From: UBA2166 sp964463965
GTDB lineage: Bacteria > Nitrospirota > Nitrospiria > Nitrospirales > UBA2166
Assembly (NCBI GenBank): GCA_964463965.1
Contig: CAYXED010000003.1
Coordinates: 146,998-210,997, forward strand
Length of the DNA stretch: 64,000 nucleotides
Reading direction: 5' to 3'
Of the stretch, positions 42,670 to 50,570 are shown in pieces. The position numbers and the translations under genes were made by a program. How positions within the stretch are numbered: position 1 is the stretch's first letter; the number at the start of each line of letters is the position of its first letter. The notes beneath the pieces are model-generated. The model worked only from the letters and a program-made list of their open reading frames with translations, was not told where the DNA came from and searched no databases.

Positions 42670-43911
42670 TCAGGATAATATATCTAGGTAATCGCTGAGT
42701 ATTTGGACTGACACTTTATCTCCCGGCTGTAGTTTTTCAACAGCCTCTGGAACGTCAATTAAGGCATTTGCTTTCAGCATAGACGTAAGAATTCCAGAGC
42801 CTTGTTCGCCTGTTGTTTTAGCCGTAAGAATGCCGTTCTTAAAGCCAACAATCCCACGAAGGAAATGGCGGCGATCAGGTCGTTTTGAAAAGGTTTCTTC
42901 AAAAGTTGCCTGTAGGGTTAGGCGAAAATGTCTCGAGTGTCCAGACATCTTACGAATTGCAGGCCTTACTAGTTGTTCAAACGTAACCATTGATGAAACG
43001 GGGTTTCCTGGTAAGCCAAAACAGAGTGTTTGATTAATTTTACCAAAGGTAACGGGTTGTCCAGGTTTTATTGCAAGTTTCCAGGCGTGAACATTTTCTC
43101 CAAGCTCGTCTAGGACGAGTTTAGTGAAATCATAGTCACCCATCGAGACGCCACCAGATATTACAAGGATATCGGCATTCCTGGCCGAAAAAATTTTTTC
43201 CTTTAGGGACTCCGGGCGATCTGTAGCAATTCCAAGTACAACGGGAACCCCTCCAGCTTCTCTTACTTGGGCAGCAAAGGCATAGCCATTTGAGTTTGTA
43301 ATTTTGTTTTCATCAAAGTGGTCATCAAGATCCATTAGCTCATCGCCAGTGGACAAGATAGCAACTTTGGGTTGTTGGTGAACGAAAACTAGTGGCTTTC
43401 CCATCATTGCTAGGATGCCAATTTCTGCTGGTCTAATAGTTGTTCCGGTGGGGATGAGACATTCACCAGTAGTGATGTCTTCACCTTTTTCCCGTATATG
43501 TGATCCAAGTTTTACATGGGAAAAAATCTTTACACTTTCTGAAGTTGGTTCAGTATCTTCTATTTTGACAACAGTGTCGGCTCCCGCTGGCACTGGCGCT
43601 CCTGTCATAATTCTAATAGCTTGTCCTGGACCTACTGTCTGTGATGCAGAGTAGCCGGCTGGAACATTTTCAATCACAGCTAATCTAACAGGTTCTGAAA
43701 CTTCTTGGTCCGGAGGCAGGTCTTGATTTCTTACTGCAAAGCCGTCCATGGCAGAATTATTCCATGGCGGATTTGATCGTTCTGCAATAAGGTCTTCAGC
43801 CAAAGCTCGCCCAAGTGATTCCATAACGCCAATCTTTTCTTTTCCAAGTATAGAGCAAGAGGAGAGAATAGTTTTTTGGGCGTTTGTAAGTGGGGTCAAT
43901 GTAAGGGCCAT
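42670..43911 (-). CDS. moeA: Molybdopterin molybdenumtransferase MoeA
   Basis: Inserts molybdate into adenylylated molybdopterin. Conserved stretches are NSAMDGFAVR, RIMTGAPVPAGADTVVKIED, STGDELMD, NSNGYAFAAQV, ISGGVSMGDYDF and CFGLPGNPVSSMVTFEQ. 413 residues is standard. Together with mobB it implies molybdoenzymes in this organism. Many of these are Tat substrates, which fits the tat genes next door. Confidence 0.95.
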   Translation of the reverse strand: MALTLTPLTNAQKTILSSCSILGKEKIGVMESLGRALAEDLIAERSNPPWNNSAMDGFAVRNQDLPPDQEVSEPVRLAVIENVPAGYSASQTVGPGQAIRIMTGAPVPAGADTVVKIEDTEPTSESVKIFSHVKLGSHIREKGEDITTGECLIPTGTTIRPAEIGILAMMGKPLVFVHQQPKVAILSTGDELMDLDDHFDENKITNSNGYAFAAQVREAGGVPVVLGIATDRPESLKEKIFSARNADILVISGGVSMGDYDFTKLVLDELGENVHAWKLAIKPGQPVTFGKINQTLCFGLPGNPVSSMVTFEQLVRPAIRKMSGHSRHFRLTLQATFEETFSKRPDRRHFLRGIVGFKNGILTAKTTGEQGSGILTSMLKANALIDVPEAVEKLQPGDKVSVQILSDYLDILS

Positions 43912-44004
43912 TTTAATTTTCTCAATAAATTACGAGTAATGGATGGGTTGATAGTTGAGGTGAGAGTTCGTGTTTCAGAAATAGCTTCATGTATTAAAGT
44001 CAGT

Positions 44005-44877
44005 CTAGTGGCTTGTGCTTCCTACAGCACTCTGAGTTTCAAGACTCTCGGGTTTTCCAAAAAACCGTGCGCCAACAATACCAACTTCATAGAATATTAC
44101 AAGAGGTACTGCCATTAAGGTTTGGTTAAAGGGGTCAGGGGTTGGTGTGAGAATGGCCCCAAGTATAAAGAAGCAGAGATATGCCCATTTGCGATACTTT
44201 TTTAACCATGGGACATCAACAAGTCCAAGTTTTGCAAGTAACGTCATTAACATGGGAAGTTCAAAAATTAGACCAAATACAAGTAACAACCATAGATTAA
44301 AGCCAACAAAAATTCCAATTGAAAGCTGAGGTGTAAATCCAGCGTCAATGCCGTATCCAACGAGAAAATTTAGTGCAAAAGGGAGAACTACTAGGTAGCA
44401 AAATGAAATTCCAAGATAGAACATTGTGCTGCAGAGCGTTACAAAGGGGAGAGTGAATTTTCGTTCGTGTACACGAAGGCCTGGTTCTGCAAACTTCCAT
44501 AGCTCATATAGCGCATAAGGCATAACGATAAATATTGCAACTACTGCAGACACTTTAATGCTATTCCAGAAGGCTTCTGCCGGAGAAAGGAAAATGAATG
44601 TAATATCTCCCAACCCCGAAGGCACCCAAGTCATTTTTGTTGGAGAGAAAAAGGAGTATAAGGGGGCCTGAATCCATGTCATTAAGGTTGGAGCAAAATA
44701 AAAGCTTCCAAGGAATATAATACTCATAAAAATTGCAGCACGAAGGAGTCTAGAGCGTAATTCGGTCAGGTGAACTACTAGAGGCATTCTTTTATCGTCA
44801 ATTGACGGAAAGAGCTTGTTTTGAATTCTACGAAAGAAGTTCTTTGTGGGGTTTTGGGGTGAGCGTGGTGTGGTCAT
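44005..44877 (-). CDS. tatC: Sec-independent translocase TatC
   Basis: Twin-arginine receptor with six membrane helices. HLTELRSRLLRA at the N-terminal cytoplasmic edge, the Glu-containing YELWKFAEPGL loop and GAILTPTPDPFNQTLMA near the C-terminus are signature sites. 290 residues is slightly long because of a basic N-terminal extension of about 30 residues. It is separated from tatA by 90 bases that contain a perfect hairpin. No clear ribosome-binding site precedes the ATG. Confidence 0.95.
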   Translation of the reverse strand: MTTPRSPQNPTKNFFRRIQNKLFPSIDDKRMPLVVHLTELRSRLLRAAIFMSIIFLGSFYFAPTLMTWIQAPLYSFFSPTKMTWVPSGLGDITFIFLSPAEAFWNSIKVSAVVAIFIVMPYALYELWKFAEPGLRVHERKFTLPFVTLCSTMFYLGISFCYLVVLPFALNFLVGYGIDAGFTPQLSIGIFVGFNLWLLLVFGLIFELPMLMTLLAKLGLVDVPWLKKYRKWAYLCFFILGAILTPTPDPFNQTLMAVPLVIFYEVGIVGARFFGKPESLETQSAVGSTSH

Positions 44878-44909
44878 TTTATTAACATGTAGCTAGTAGC
44901 TATGGTTGA

Positions 44910-44936
44910 AGAGGAACAAATAAGATTTGTTCCTCT
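44910..44936. terminator. Perfect hairpin between tatA and tatC
   Basis: AGAGGAACAAAT-AAG-ATTTGTTCCTCT: 12-bp perfect stem with a 3-base loop. On the tat (minus) strand it follows tatA by about 30 bases and is not followed by a T-run, so it is not a typical terminator. It could lower read-through into tatC or protect the tatA message 3' end. Confidence 0.65.
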
Positions 44937-44967
44937 CGCGCTAGACGAGTAATAGGCACTTTGTTTC

Positions 44968-45297
44968 TCAGTCGTCCCGGAGGGGACCAGGCTGGGTACG
45001 CGTAGTTTCAGTATCGAAATCAAGGTCGAGGTCGGAGGGAGAGTCTGGAGGATTTAGAGATACGCTATTTTCAATCTCGGTTGCCGACGTGGCGATATTT
45101 TCCTGGATAGACGTAATTTCGTGTTGTACGGCATTTACATCGGGTTCAATTGATTGCCTTACATCGTCCGTCACATTGCGGAATCCTTTTACAGCCTTTC
45201 CAATGGATCGCCCAAGCTCAGGTAGTTTTTGTGGTCCAAAAAGGAGAAAGGCTACCAGTAGGACAATGATCAGCTCTGGCATTCCAATTCCAAACAT
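44968..45297 (-). CDS. tatA: Sec-independent translocase TatA/TatB
   Basis: One N-terminal membrane helix (GMPELIIVLLVAFLLFGP), the hinge KLPELGRSIGKAVKGFRN and an amphipathic helix are the TatA/B plan. FGP plus Gln at the hinge and no Glu in the helix other than Glu8 leave TatA or a bifunctional TatA/B open. The long acidic tail is variable in this family. Only one such gene is seen, so it may serve both roles. Confidence 0.92.
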   Translation of the reverse strand: MFGIGMPELIIVLLVAFLLFGPQKLPELGRSIGKAVKGFRNVTDDVRQSIEPDVNAVQHEITSIQENIATSATEIENSVSLNPPDSPSDLDLDFDTETTRTQPGPLRDD

Positions 45298-45370
45298 AGC
45301 GCCTCGGTAAGGTTAAAATCTAGAAAAAAGTGTATCAAAATTAAGAGATTGGTGCAATTAACGAATAGCG

Positions 45371-46777
45371 TTAAAGGCTAGCTAATGCTGTCTTTGCAGC
45401 ATGTGAAAGTGCCAAATCAATATCGTGATTCAGCGTGAAAATTCTTAGTTGTGCAATGCGTGTCGGGATAAAGTTAAAGCTATCTCGTAGAGCCTCTTTT
45501 GAAACACTCCTAGTAGAAGGGTCGTACACATATATTTGAAAGTTTCCCATATTTAGAGGGTTTACTGGACGACCGTCTTTATTTGCAATATCAATTCGAA
45601 AGTCTGTCTGTTTTACGGAATCAGGTAGTAGCTTCCTGATTTGGTACTCAAATTGCTCGTTGTCAAATGGATTATTGCCGGATTTAGAGGTGTGAGCTGG
45701 AAGGCTAACTTCATATGCGGTTTTCCACTTTGTCTTTCTATGTAAAATGTATTCCCATTCAATTCCTAGTTTATATTTTTTTAGATCAGAGGATGTAGAC
45801 CACGTTCGTACTGTTTCAAGTAGTGACATGTCAGTAAGTAGTAGATACTTGTCAAGGTTTTCAATTGGATGGTGTGGAAAAAGTATCTGCATTGTATCTC
45901 CAAAAATGTCACGGAGATGAATGTCAATAGCTCGTGTTTTACGGTGGTAGTATACATTAGAGTATAAGTACAAACGAGCATTTAGGAATATTTGAAGAGC
46001 TGGAATCCCAGCTTTGTGAATGGTCAAACCTTGTGACGAAATGAATGTGTAATGAATAATACGCGTCAGGTCAACGGGGCCAATTGCAACACCGCACATA
46101 TACGCATCACGAAGTACATAGTCGAGGTTGTCAGCGGTATAAACTCCTCCAAGTATTGGTTGTAGGATGTTAAGCCACTGTGGAAATTGCTTGGTATCTT
46201 TGTTGGGGTCTTTCAGGATTAAGAAGGCAATATATGCAGGATTTATAGTCTCGCCAGGTAAAAACTCACCATGAGGGCTTCTCTTTAAGCTTTTAATTAA
46301 AGCCCCAAGTTCTTTTGTAATTATGTTTTGGCCTATTTGCTCATGAGTAAGGTTGAATGGAACAAGAATATTTTGATCAAAGAAGTGACAGAATGGTCCG
46401 TGTCCGATGTCGTGAAGCAAGGCAGCAATGCGTAAAATCTCTTCAATGTAGTGAGGAGAGGGGAGATCAGGGACTACTTTTTTGAGGGATGGATATAGGT
46501 GGCGTGCAAATCGTCCCGCAATATGCATTGCTCCTAGGGAATGTTGAAAGCGACTATGTTCAGCAGAAGGATAAACCCATCGAGTACTTTGCAGCTGGTA
46601 TATAAGGCGTAGTCGCTGCATCCAGAGTGAATCTATGATGTCCTTCTCTGTGTTTTCTTTAGGATATGTTCGCGTTGGTACTGTTAGGGAAATATATTTA
46701 TGGATGGGATCAGCAAGAAGTGAGAGTCCATCGTACATCAGGGACCCATCTGCTTCTTGAGGGAGAGTGTCTGGCAT
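45371..46777 (-). CDS. HD-domain phosphohydrolase (SAMHD1/dGTPase-like)
   Basis: 468 residues. HD metal ligands appear in SRFQHSLGAMHIA (His), AALLHDIGHGPFCH (His-Asp) and TADNLDYVLRD (Asp). The layout with RWVYPSAEHSRFQHSLG is that of the YdhJ/SAMHD1-like group, dNTP triphosphohydrolases or related enzymes. Substrate not determined. Its ATG overlaps the thiL stop by one base (TAATG), so the two genes are coupled. That pairing has no obvious metabolic reason. Confidence 0.82.
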   Translation of the reverse strand: MPDTLPQEADGSLMYDGLSLLADPIHKYISLTVPTRTYPKENTEKDIIDSLWMQRLRLIYQLQSTRWVYPSAEHSRFQHSLGAMHIAGRFARHLYPSLKKVVPDLPSPHYIEEILRIAALLHDIGHGPFCHFFDQNILVPFNLTHEQIGQNIITKELGALIKSLKRSPHGEFLPGETINPAYIAFLILKDPNKDTKQFPQWLNILQPILGGVYTADNLDYVLRDAYMCGVAIGPVDLTRIIHYTFISSQGLTIHKAGIPALQIFLNARLYLYSNVYYHRKTRAIDIHLRDIFGDTMQILFPHHPIENLDKYLLLTDMSLLETVRTWSTSSDLKKYKLGIEWEYILHRKTKWKTAYEVSLPAHTSKSGNNPFDNEQFEYQIRKLLPDSVKQTDFRIDIANKDGRPVNPLNMGNFQIYVYDPSTRSVSKEALRDSFNFIPTRIAQLRIFTLNHDIDLALSHAAKTALASL

Positions 46778-47796
46778 TATTTACCTGGAAAGTGGGTAAA
46801 GCTTTTGATAGGCATTATTTGAGTTGTCCCTGTTTGTGTTATTACCTTGAGTTTTTGCTTTTGTGGCATGATTGTTCCAATGTGTGTTGCATGAAGAATG
46901 TTTCGTGAGTTCCAGCGTTTTATACGTGGAACAGAGTTTGGTTTGACGGTGAACAAAAGTTCGTAATCTTCACCACCGTGTAGTGCAATTTCGTGTGCAT
47001 GAGTATTTGCATGGTGAGAATATTTTCTGAGTTCAGAGGAAAGTGGAAGGCAATTAAGGTCAATAGTTGCACCAACGCTGTTAGCGTTGCATAGATGAGA
47101 TAAGTCACCGCTTAAGCCATCTGAAATATCGATCATTGATGTAGCAAGTTTATGTTTAGCTAATTGCTGTGCGACATCAAGTCGAGCGCTTGGACGTAGA
47201 TGGCGCTGGCAAAGCCATTTTCTAGATGAGGGTGGAATTTTTGTTGGAATTGTGCTTTGAAGGATGCGAAGTCCTGCGTGAGAGTCTCCTAAGGTTCCAG
47301 TTACAAAAATCTCATCTCCAACAGATAAACCAGTGCGCTTGATTAGGTGAGCAGGTTTAACCTCTCCAATTAGGGTTATTGAGAGAAATAGTTTATGTGT
47401 TGAAGAAGAGGTGTCGCCTCCAATGAGAGTGGCGCCAAATTTTTTAGCTGGCTCCATCATTCCTTCATAAAGGGAATTTAGATTGCTTTGGGTCAATGCC
47501 GCAGGAAGTGCAACTGAAACAAGAAATTGTCGTGGAACGCCTCCCATTGCCGCTATATCACTTAGGTTGGCAATCATTGCTTTGTACCCAATGTCACGAT
47601 AGCTTATAAAGCGACGATCAAAGTGAATATCTTCAATAAGAAGATCTGTGGTTATGAGTTGAATGGTTTTAGGGTTGTGTGTTGTGACTGCACAATCATC
47701 TCCAATTCCCACAAGGGTTTGTGCGCGGTGGTGTCCAAATCGTCTTGCGATATGTTTGATGAGTGCGAACTCTGAGAGTTGGCTGGCTGAAGGCAT
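46777..47796 (-). CDS. thiL: Thiamine-monophosphate kinase
   Basis: Makes thiamine diphosphate from the monophosphate. VGIGDDCAV, TTDLLIEDIHFDRRF, ANLSDIAAMGGVPRQFLVSVALP and LIGGDTSSS are conserved ThiL sites, and MIDISDGLSGDLSHL and LHGGEDYELLFTV close the active site. 339 residues is normal. No thiamine riboswitch was seen upstream, and other thi genes are absent from the window. Confidence 0.95.
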   Translation of the reverse strand: MPSASQLSEFALIKHIARRFGHHRAQTLVGIGDDCAVTTHNPKTIQLITTDLLIEDIHFDRRFISYRDIGYKAMIANLSDIAAMGGVPRQFLVSVALPAALTQSNLNSLYEGMMEPAKKFGATLIGGDTSSSTHKLFLSITLIGEVKPAHLIKRTGLSVGDEIFVTGTLGDSHAGLRILQSTIPTKIPPSSRKWLCQRHLRPSARLDVAQQLAKHKLATSMIDISDGLSGDLSHLCNANSVGATIDLNCLPLSSELRKYSHHANTHAHEIALHGGEDYELLFTVKPNSVPRIKRWNSRNILHATHIGTIMPQKQKLKVITQTGTTQIMPIKSFTHFPGK

Positions 47797-47900
47797 CTAC
47801 CAAAAAATGGCAAAAGGGTTGATTTTTTTTGCAGTGGCTCCGGCAGTATAGCCTCTATTGAGGCTTCCTCTGAATATGGGAAAAATCAATCTCGCATGCA

Positions 47901-50309
47901 TTATACATGGCGTACTGCTTTGCTAGGCCTATGCTTGTATGATTGCGGAAGAAATTTCACGGAATTTAATGAAGCACGTATAACATCATCCATTGTTTCA
48001 GCAAAAATAAAACGCATGCCTCTAATGAGGTGAGCAGGAATATCTTCAAAGTCCTTTTGATTACGTTTTGGGACAATGACTCGAGATAGTTTTTCTCGTC
48101 GAGCGGCAAGGAGTTTTTCCTTAAGGCCTCCAACTGGGAGAACGCGTCCACGTAGTGTTACTTCACCTGTCATTGCGGTGTTATGTTTAATGGGAGTATT
48201 TGTTAAGGCAGAAGTTAATGCAGATGCTAAGGTAATGCCAGCTGATGGCCCATCCTTTGGAATTGCCCCTGCGGGTACATGCAAGTGAATATCAATTTCA
48301 GAAAATATTGTTTCTTCAAGGCCAAACTCTTTTCCTCGTGAGCGAACATAGCTCAGTGCTGCTTGAGCAGATTCTTTCATGACATCTCCAAGTTGGCCTG
48401 TTAGGGTAAGAGTGCCTTTTCCCTTCATAAGAGTGGCCTCAATTTGCAGTATTTCTCCTCCAGTTTCAGTCCAAGCAAGCCCCGTGGCAACGCCAATTTC
48501 ACCTTTTTTTCTGTCTGCCTCGAGAGAAAATTTTTCTACGCCTAGATATTTGTGTATGGTAGTGGGGGTAACAGAATGTGCCTTAGGGTGCCCAGTCGCA
48601 AGACTTTTTGCGACTTTTCTCATGAGGCAAGCTAGGGTTCGTTCGAGATTTCGTACTCCAGCCTCTCGTGTATAATTTGCGATAATTTTTCTGAGTGTAG
48701 GGTCAGGTATTTTGATATGTTTTTTTGTAATCCCATGTTCTTCAAGTTGGCGTGGAATTAAAAACTTCTTTGCAATACCAAGTTTTTCCTCCTGTGAGTA
48801 GCCAGAAATTTCAATAGTCTCCATTCGATCTCGTAGGGCTGGAAGTATAGGGTCAATAAGATTTGCTGTCGTGATAAACATCACGTTTGAGAGGTCAATG
48901 GCAACACCCAGATAGTGGTCAGTAAACGAGTCATTTTGTGCAGGATCGAGAACTTCTAAGAGCGCTGCAGATGGATCACCGCGAAAATCTGCTCCTACTT
49001 TGTCAATTTCGTCAAGCATAAACACTGGATTGTTAGATTTTGCTTGCTTTAAACCTTGAATAATTCGTCCAGGAAGTGCCCCAACGTAAGTTCTTCTGTG
49101 ACCTCGAATTTCAGCTTCATCACGAACTCCGCCTAATGAAATTCTAACAAATTCTCGGCCAAGCACTCGTGCAATTGATTTTCCTAGAGACGTTTTTCCA
49201 ACCCCTGGAGGACCAGCAAAACAGAGAATTGGACCTCTCATTTTTTCTTTAAGTTTTCTGACTGCAAGGTATTCAAGAATGCGTTCTTTAACCTTTTCAA
49301 GGTCGTAGTGGTCAGAATCCAAGATTTTTTTTGCGATTTTAAGGTCTAAGCGGTCTTTTGTGCTCTTGCTCCATGGAATGTCAACCATCCACTCCAAGTA
49401 GGTTCGTACGGTTGCAGCTTCAGCTGTATCTGGATGCATTTTTTCGAATCGTTTAAGTTGCTTTTGGGCTTCTTTGAGTACGTGTTCTGGCATCGCAGCA
49501 TCATCTATGCGTTGCTTGAATTCCTGAATCTCCTCAGCGCGTTCATCTAGTTCGCCTAATTCCTTTTGTATTGCTTTCAATTGCTCTCGTAGAAAATATT
49601 CACGCTGAGTTTTATCAATTTCACCTTTTGCTTCTGCATGAATTTTTTGCTGCATTGATAAGAGCTTTATTTCTTTTCCAAGAAGTTCGCTGACGCGTTT
49701 GAGTCTTAGGAGTGGGTCAAATATCTCAAGAATCTCTTGAGTGCTTTCTATTTTTAAACCTAGGTTGGTGGTGGCCATATCTGCCAAACGTCCTGGGTCT
49801 TCAATGGTTTCAATGACCGCAATCATGTCTTGTGTAACGCCTTTTCCTAGGTTTGCTATTTGCTCAAGCTGCTCTTTTACTGTACGTATTGCTGCTTCTG
49901 TTTCAAGGCTTTTCGATGGTGTAATAGTTTGGTCAAGAAGTTTTGATATTTTGACTTGGTAGAAAGAGCCTCCCTCACGGTATTCGAGGATTTCTGCCTT
50001 AACGAGTCCCTGGACTAGAATTTTAATGCGTTCATCTGGAAGTTTCAGCATACGCACAATAGTTACACATGTTCCTATGCTGTGAATATCGTCTGGTTTT
50101 GGTGCTTCAAGCTCTCGAGTACGTTGTGCAGCAAGAAACATAAGCCTATTTGTTGAAAGTGCATGTTCAATCGCTCGAATGGACATCTCTCGCCCAACGA
50201 ATAAAGGAATTACCATGTGCGGGAAGACAACAATGTCTCGCACTGGCAATAGTGGAAGAAGATCTGGAATATCAACTTCGTGTATTACTGGAGGGTCTTG
50301 GTCTTGCAC
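47901..50309 (-). CDS. lon: ATP-dependent protease Lon
   Basis: 802 residues in the LonA order: N-terminal substrate domain (LPLLPVRDIVVFPHMVIPLFVGRE), coiled coil, AAA+ module with Walker A GPPGVGKTSLGKS and a C-terminal serine protease with Ser in PKDGPSAGIT and Lys in PVGGLKEKLLAARR. It degrades damaged and regulatory proteins. The start is GTG at 50309; an in-frame stop lies just upstream, so no earlier start is possible, yet no clear ribosome-binding site is seen. Diverges from bamA. Confidence 0.97.
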   Translation of the reverse strand: MQDQDPPVIHEVDIPDLLPLLPVRDIVVFPHMVIPLFVGREMSIRAIEHALSTNRLMFLAAQRTRELEAPKPDDIHSIGTCVTIVRMLKLPDERIKILVQGLVKAEILEYREGGSFYQVKISKLLDQTITPSKSLETEAAIRTVKEQLEQIANLGKGVTQDMIAVIETIEDPGRLADMATTNLGLKIESTQEILEIFDPLLRLKRVSELLGKEIKLLSMQQKIHAEAKGEIDKTQREYFLREQLKAIQKELGELDERAEEIQEFKQRIDDAAMPEHVLKEAQKQLKRFEKMHPDTAEAATVRTYLEWMVDIPWSKSTKDRLDLKIAKKILDSDHYDLEKVKERILEYLAVRKLKEKMRGPILCFAGPPGVGKTSLGKSIARVLGREFVRISLGGVRDEAEIRGHRRTYVGALPGRIIQGLKQAKSNNPVFMLDEIDKVGADFRGDPSAALLEVLDPAQNDSFTDHYLGVAIDLSNVMFITTANLIDPILPALRDRMETIEISGYSQEEKLGIAKKFLIPRQLEEHGITKKHIKIPDPTLRKIIANYTREAGVRNLERTLACLMRKVAKSLATGHPKAHSVTPTTIHKYLGVEKFSLEADRKKGEIGVATGLAWTETGGEILQIEATLMKGKGTLTLTGQLGDVMKESAQAALSYVRSRGKEFGLEETIFSEIDIHLHVPAGAIPKDGPSAGITLASALTSALTNTPIKHNTAMTGEVTLRGRVLPVGGLKEKLLAARREKLSRVIVPKRNQKDFEDIPAHLIRGMRFIFAETMDDVIRASLNSVKFLPQSYKHRPSKAVRHV

Positions 50310-50513
50310 TGGTTAACTAGCCGTATTGTGGGTTTATTTTATGGCGAATGCTTGATTTTGTGACTGATTTCACAGGATAGCGTAGCATGGGCTGTTGAAT
50401 GGGGCAAGCGCTTACAAATGTTTCTTTTGAATTAAACTTCTTGTGGGTAGCTGACTTACATGTCTTTAAAAAAATAGGTAGACTGTGAAAGGTGTTTGGA
50501 AAAGTTCATCTCT

Positions 50514-50542
50514 TTACTTCACTTTTCATGGGTAGGTATAAT
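50514..50542 (+). promoter_or_regulatory. Candidate promoter of the envelope operon
   Basis: TATAAT at 50537-50542 with a weak TTTACT-like -35 about 18 bases upstream. It would start the bamA transcript about 20 bases before the TTG start codon. The surrounding 260-base gap between lon and bamA shows no ORF. Confidence 0.4.
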
Positions 50543-50570
50543 CGCCTAGTTTTGAAGGGGTTGTTATCCG

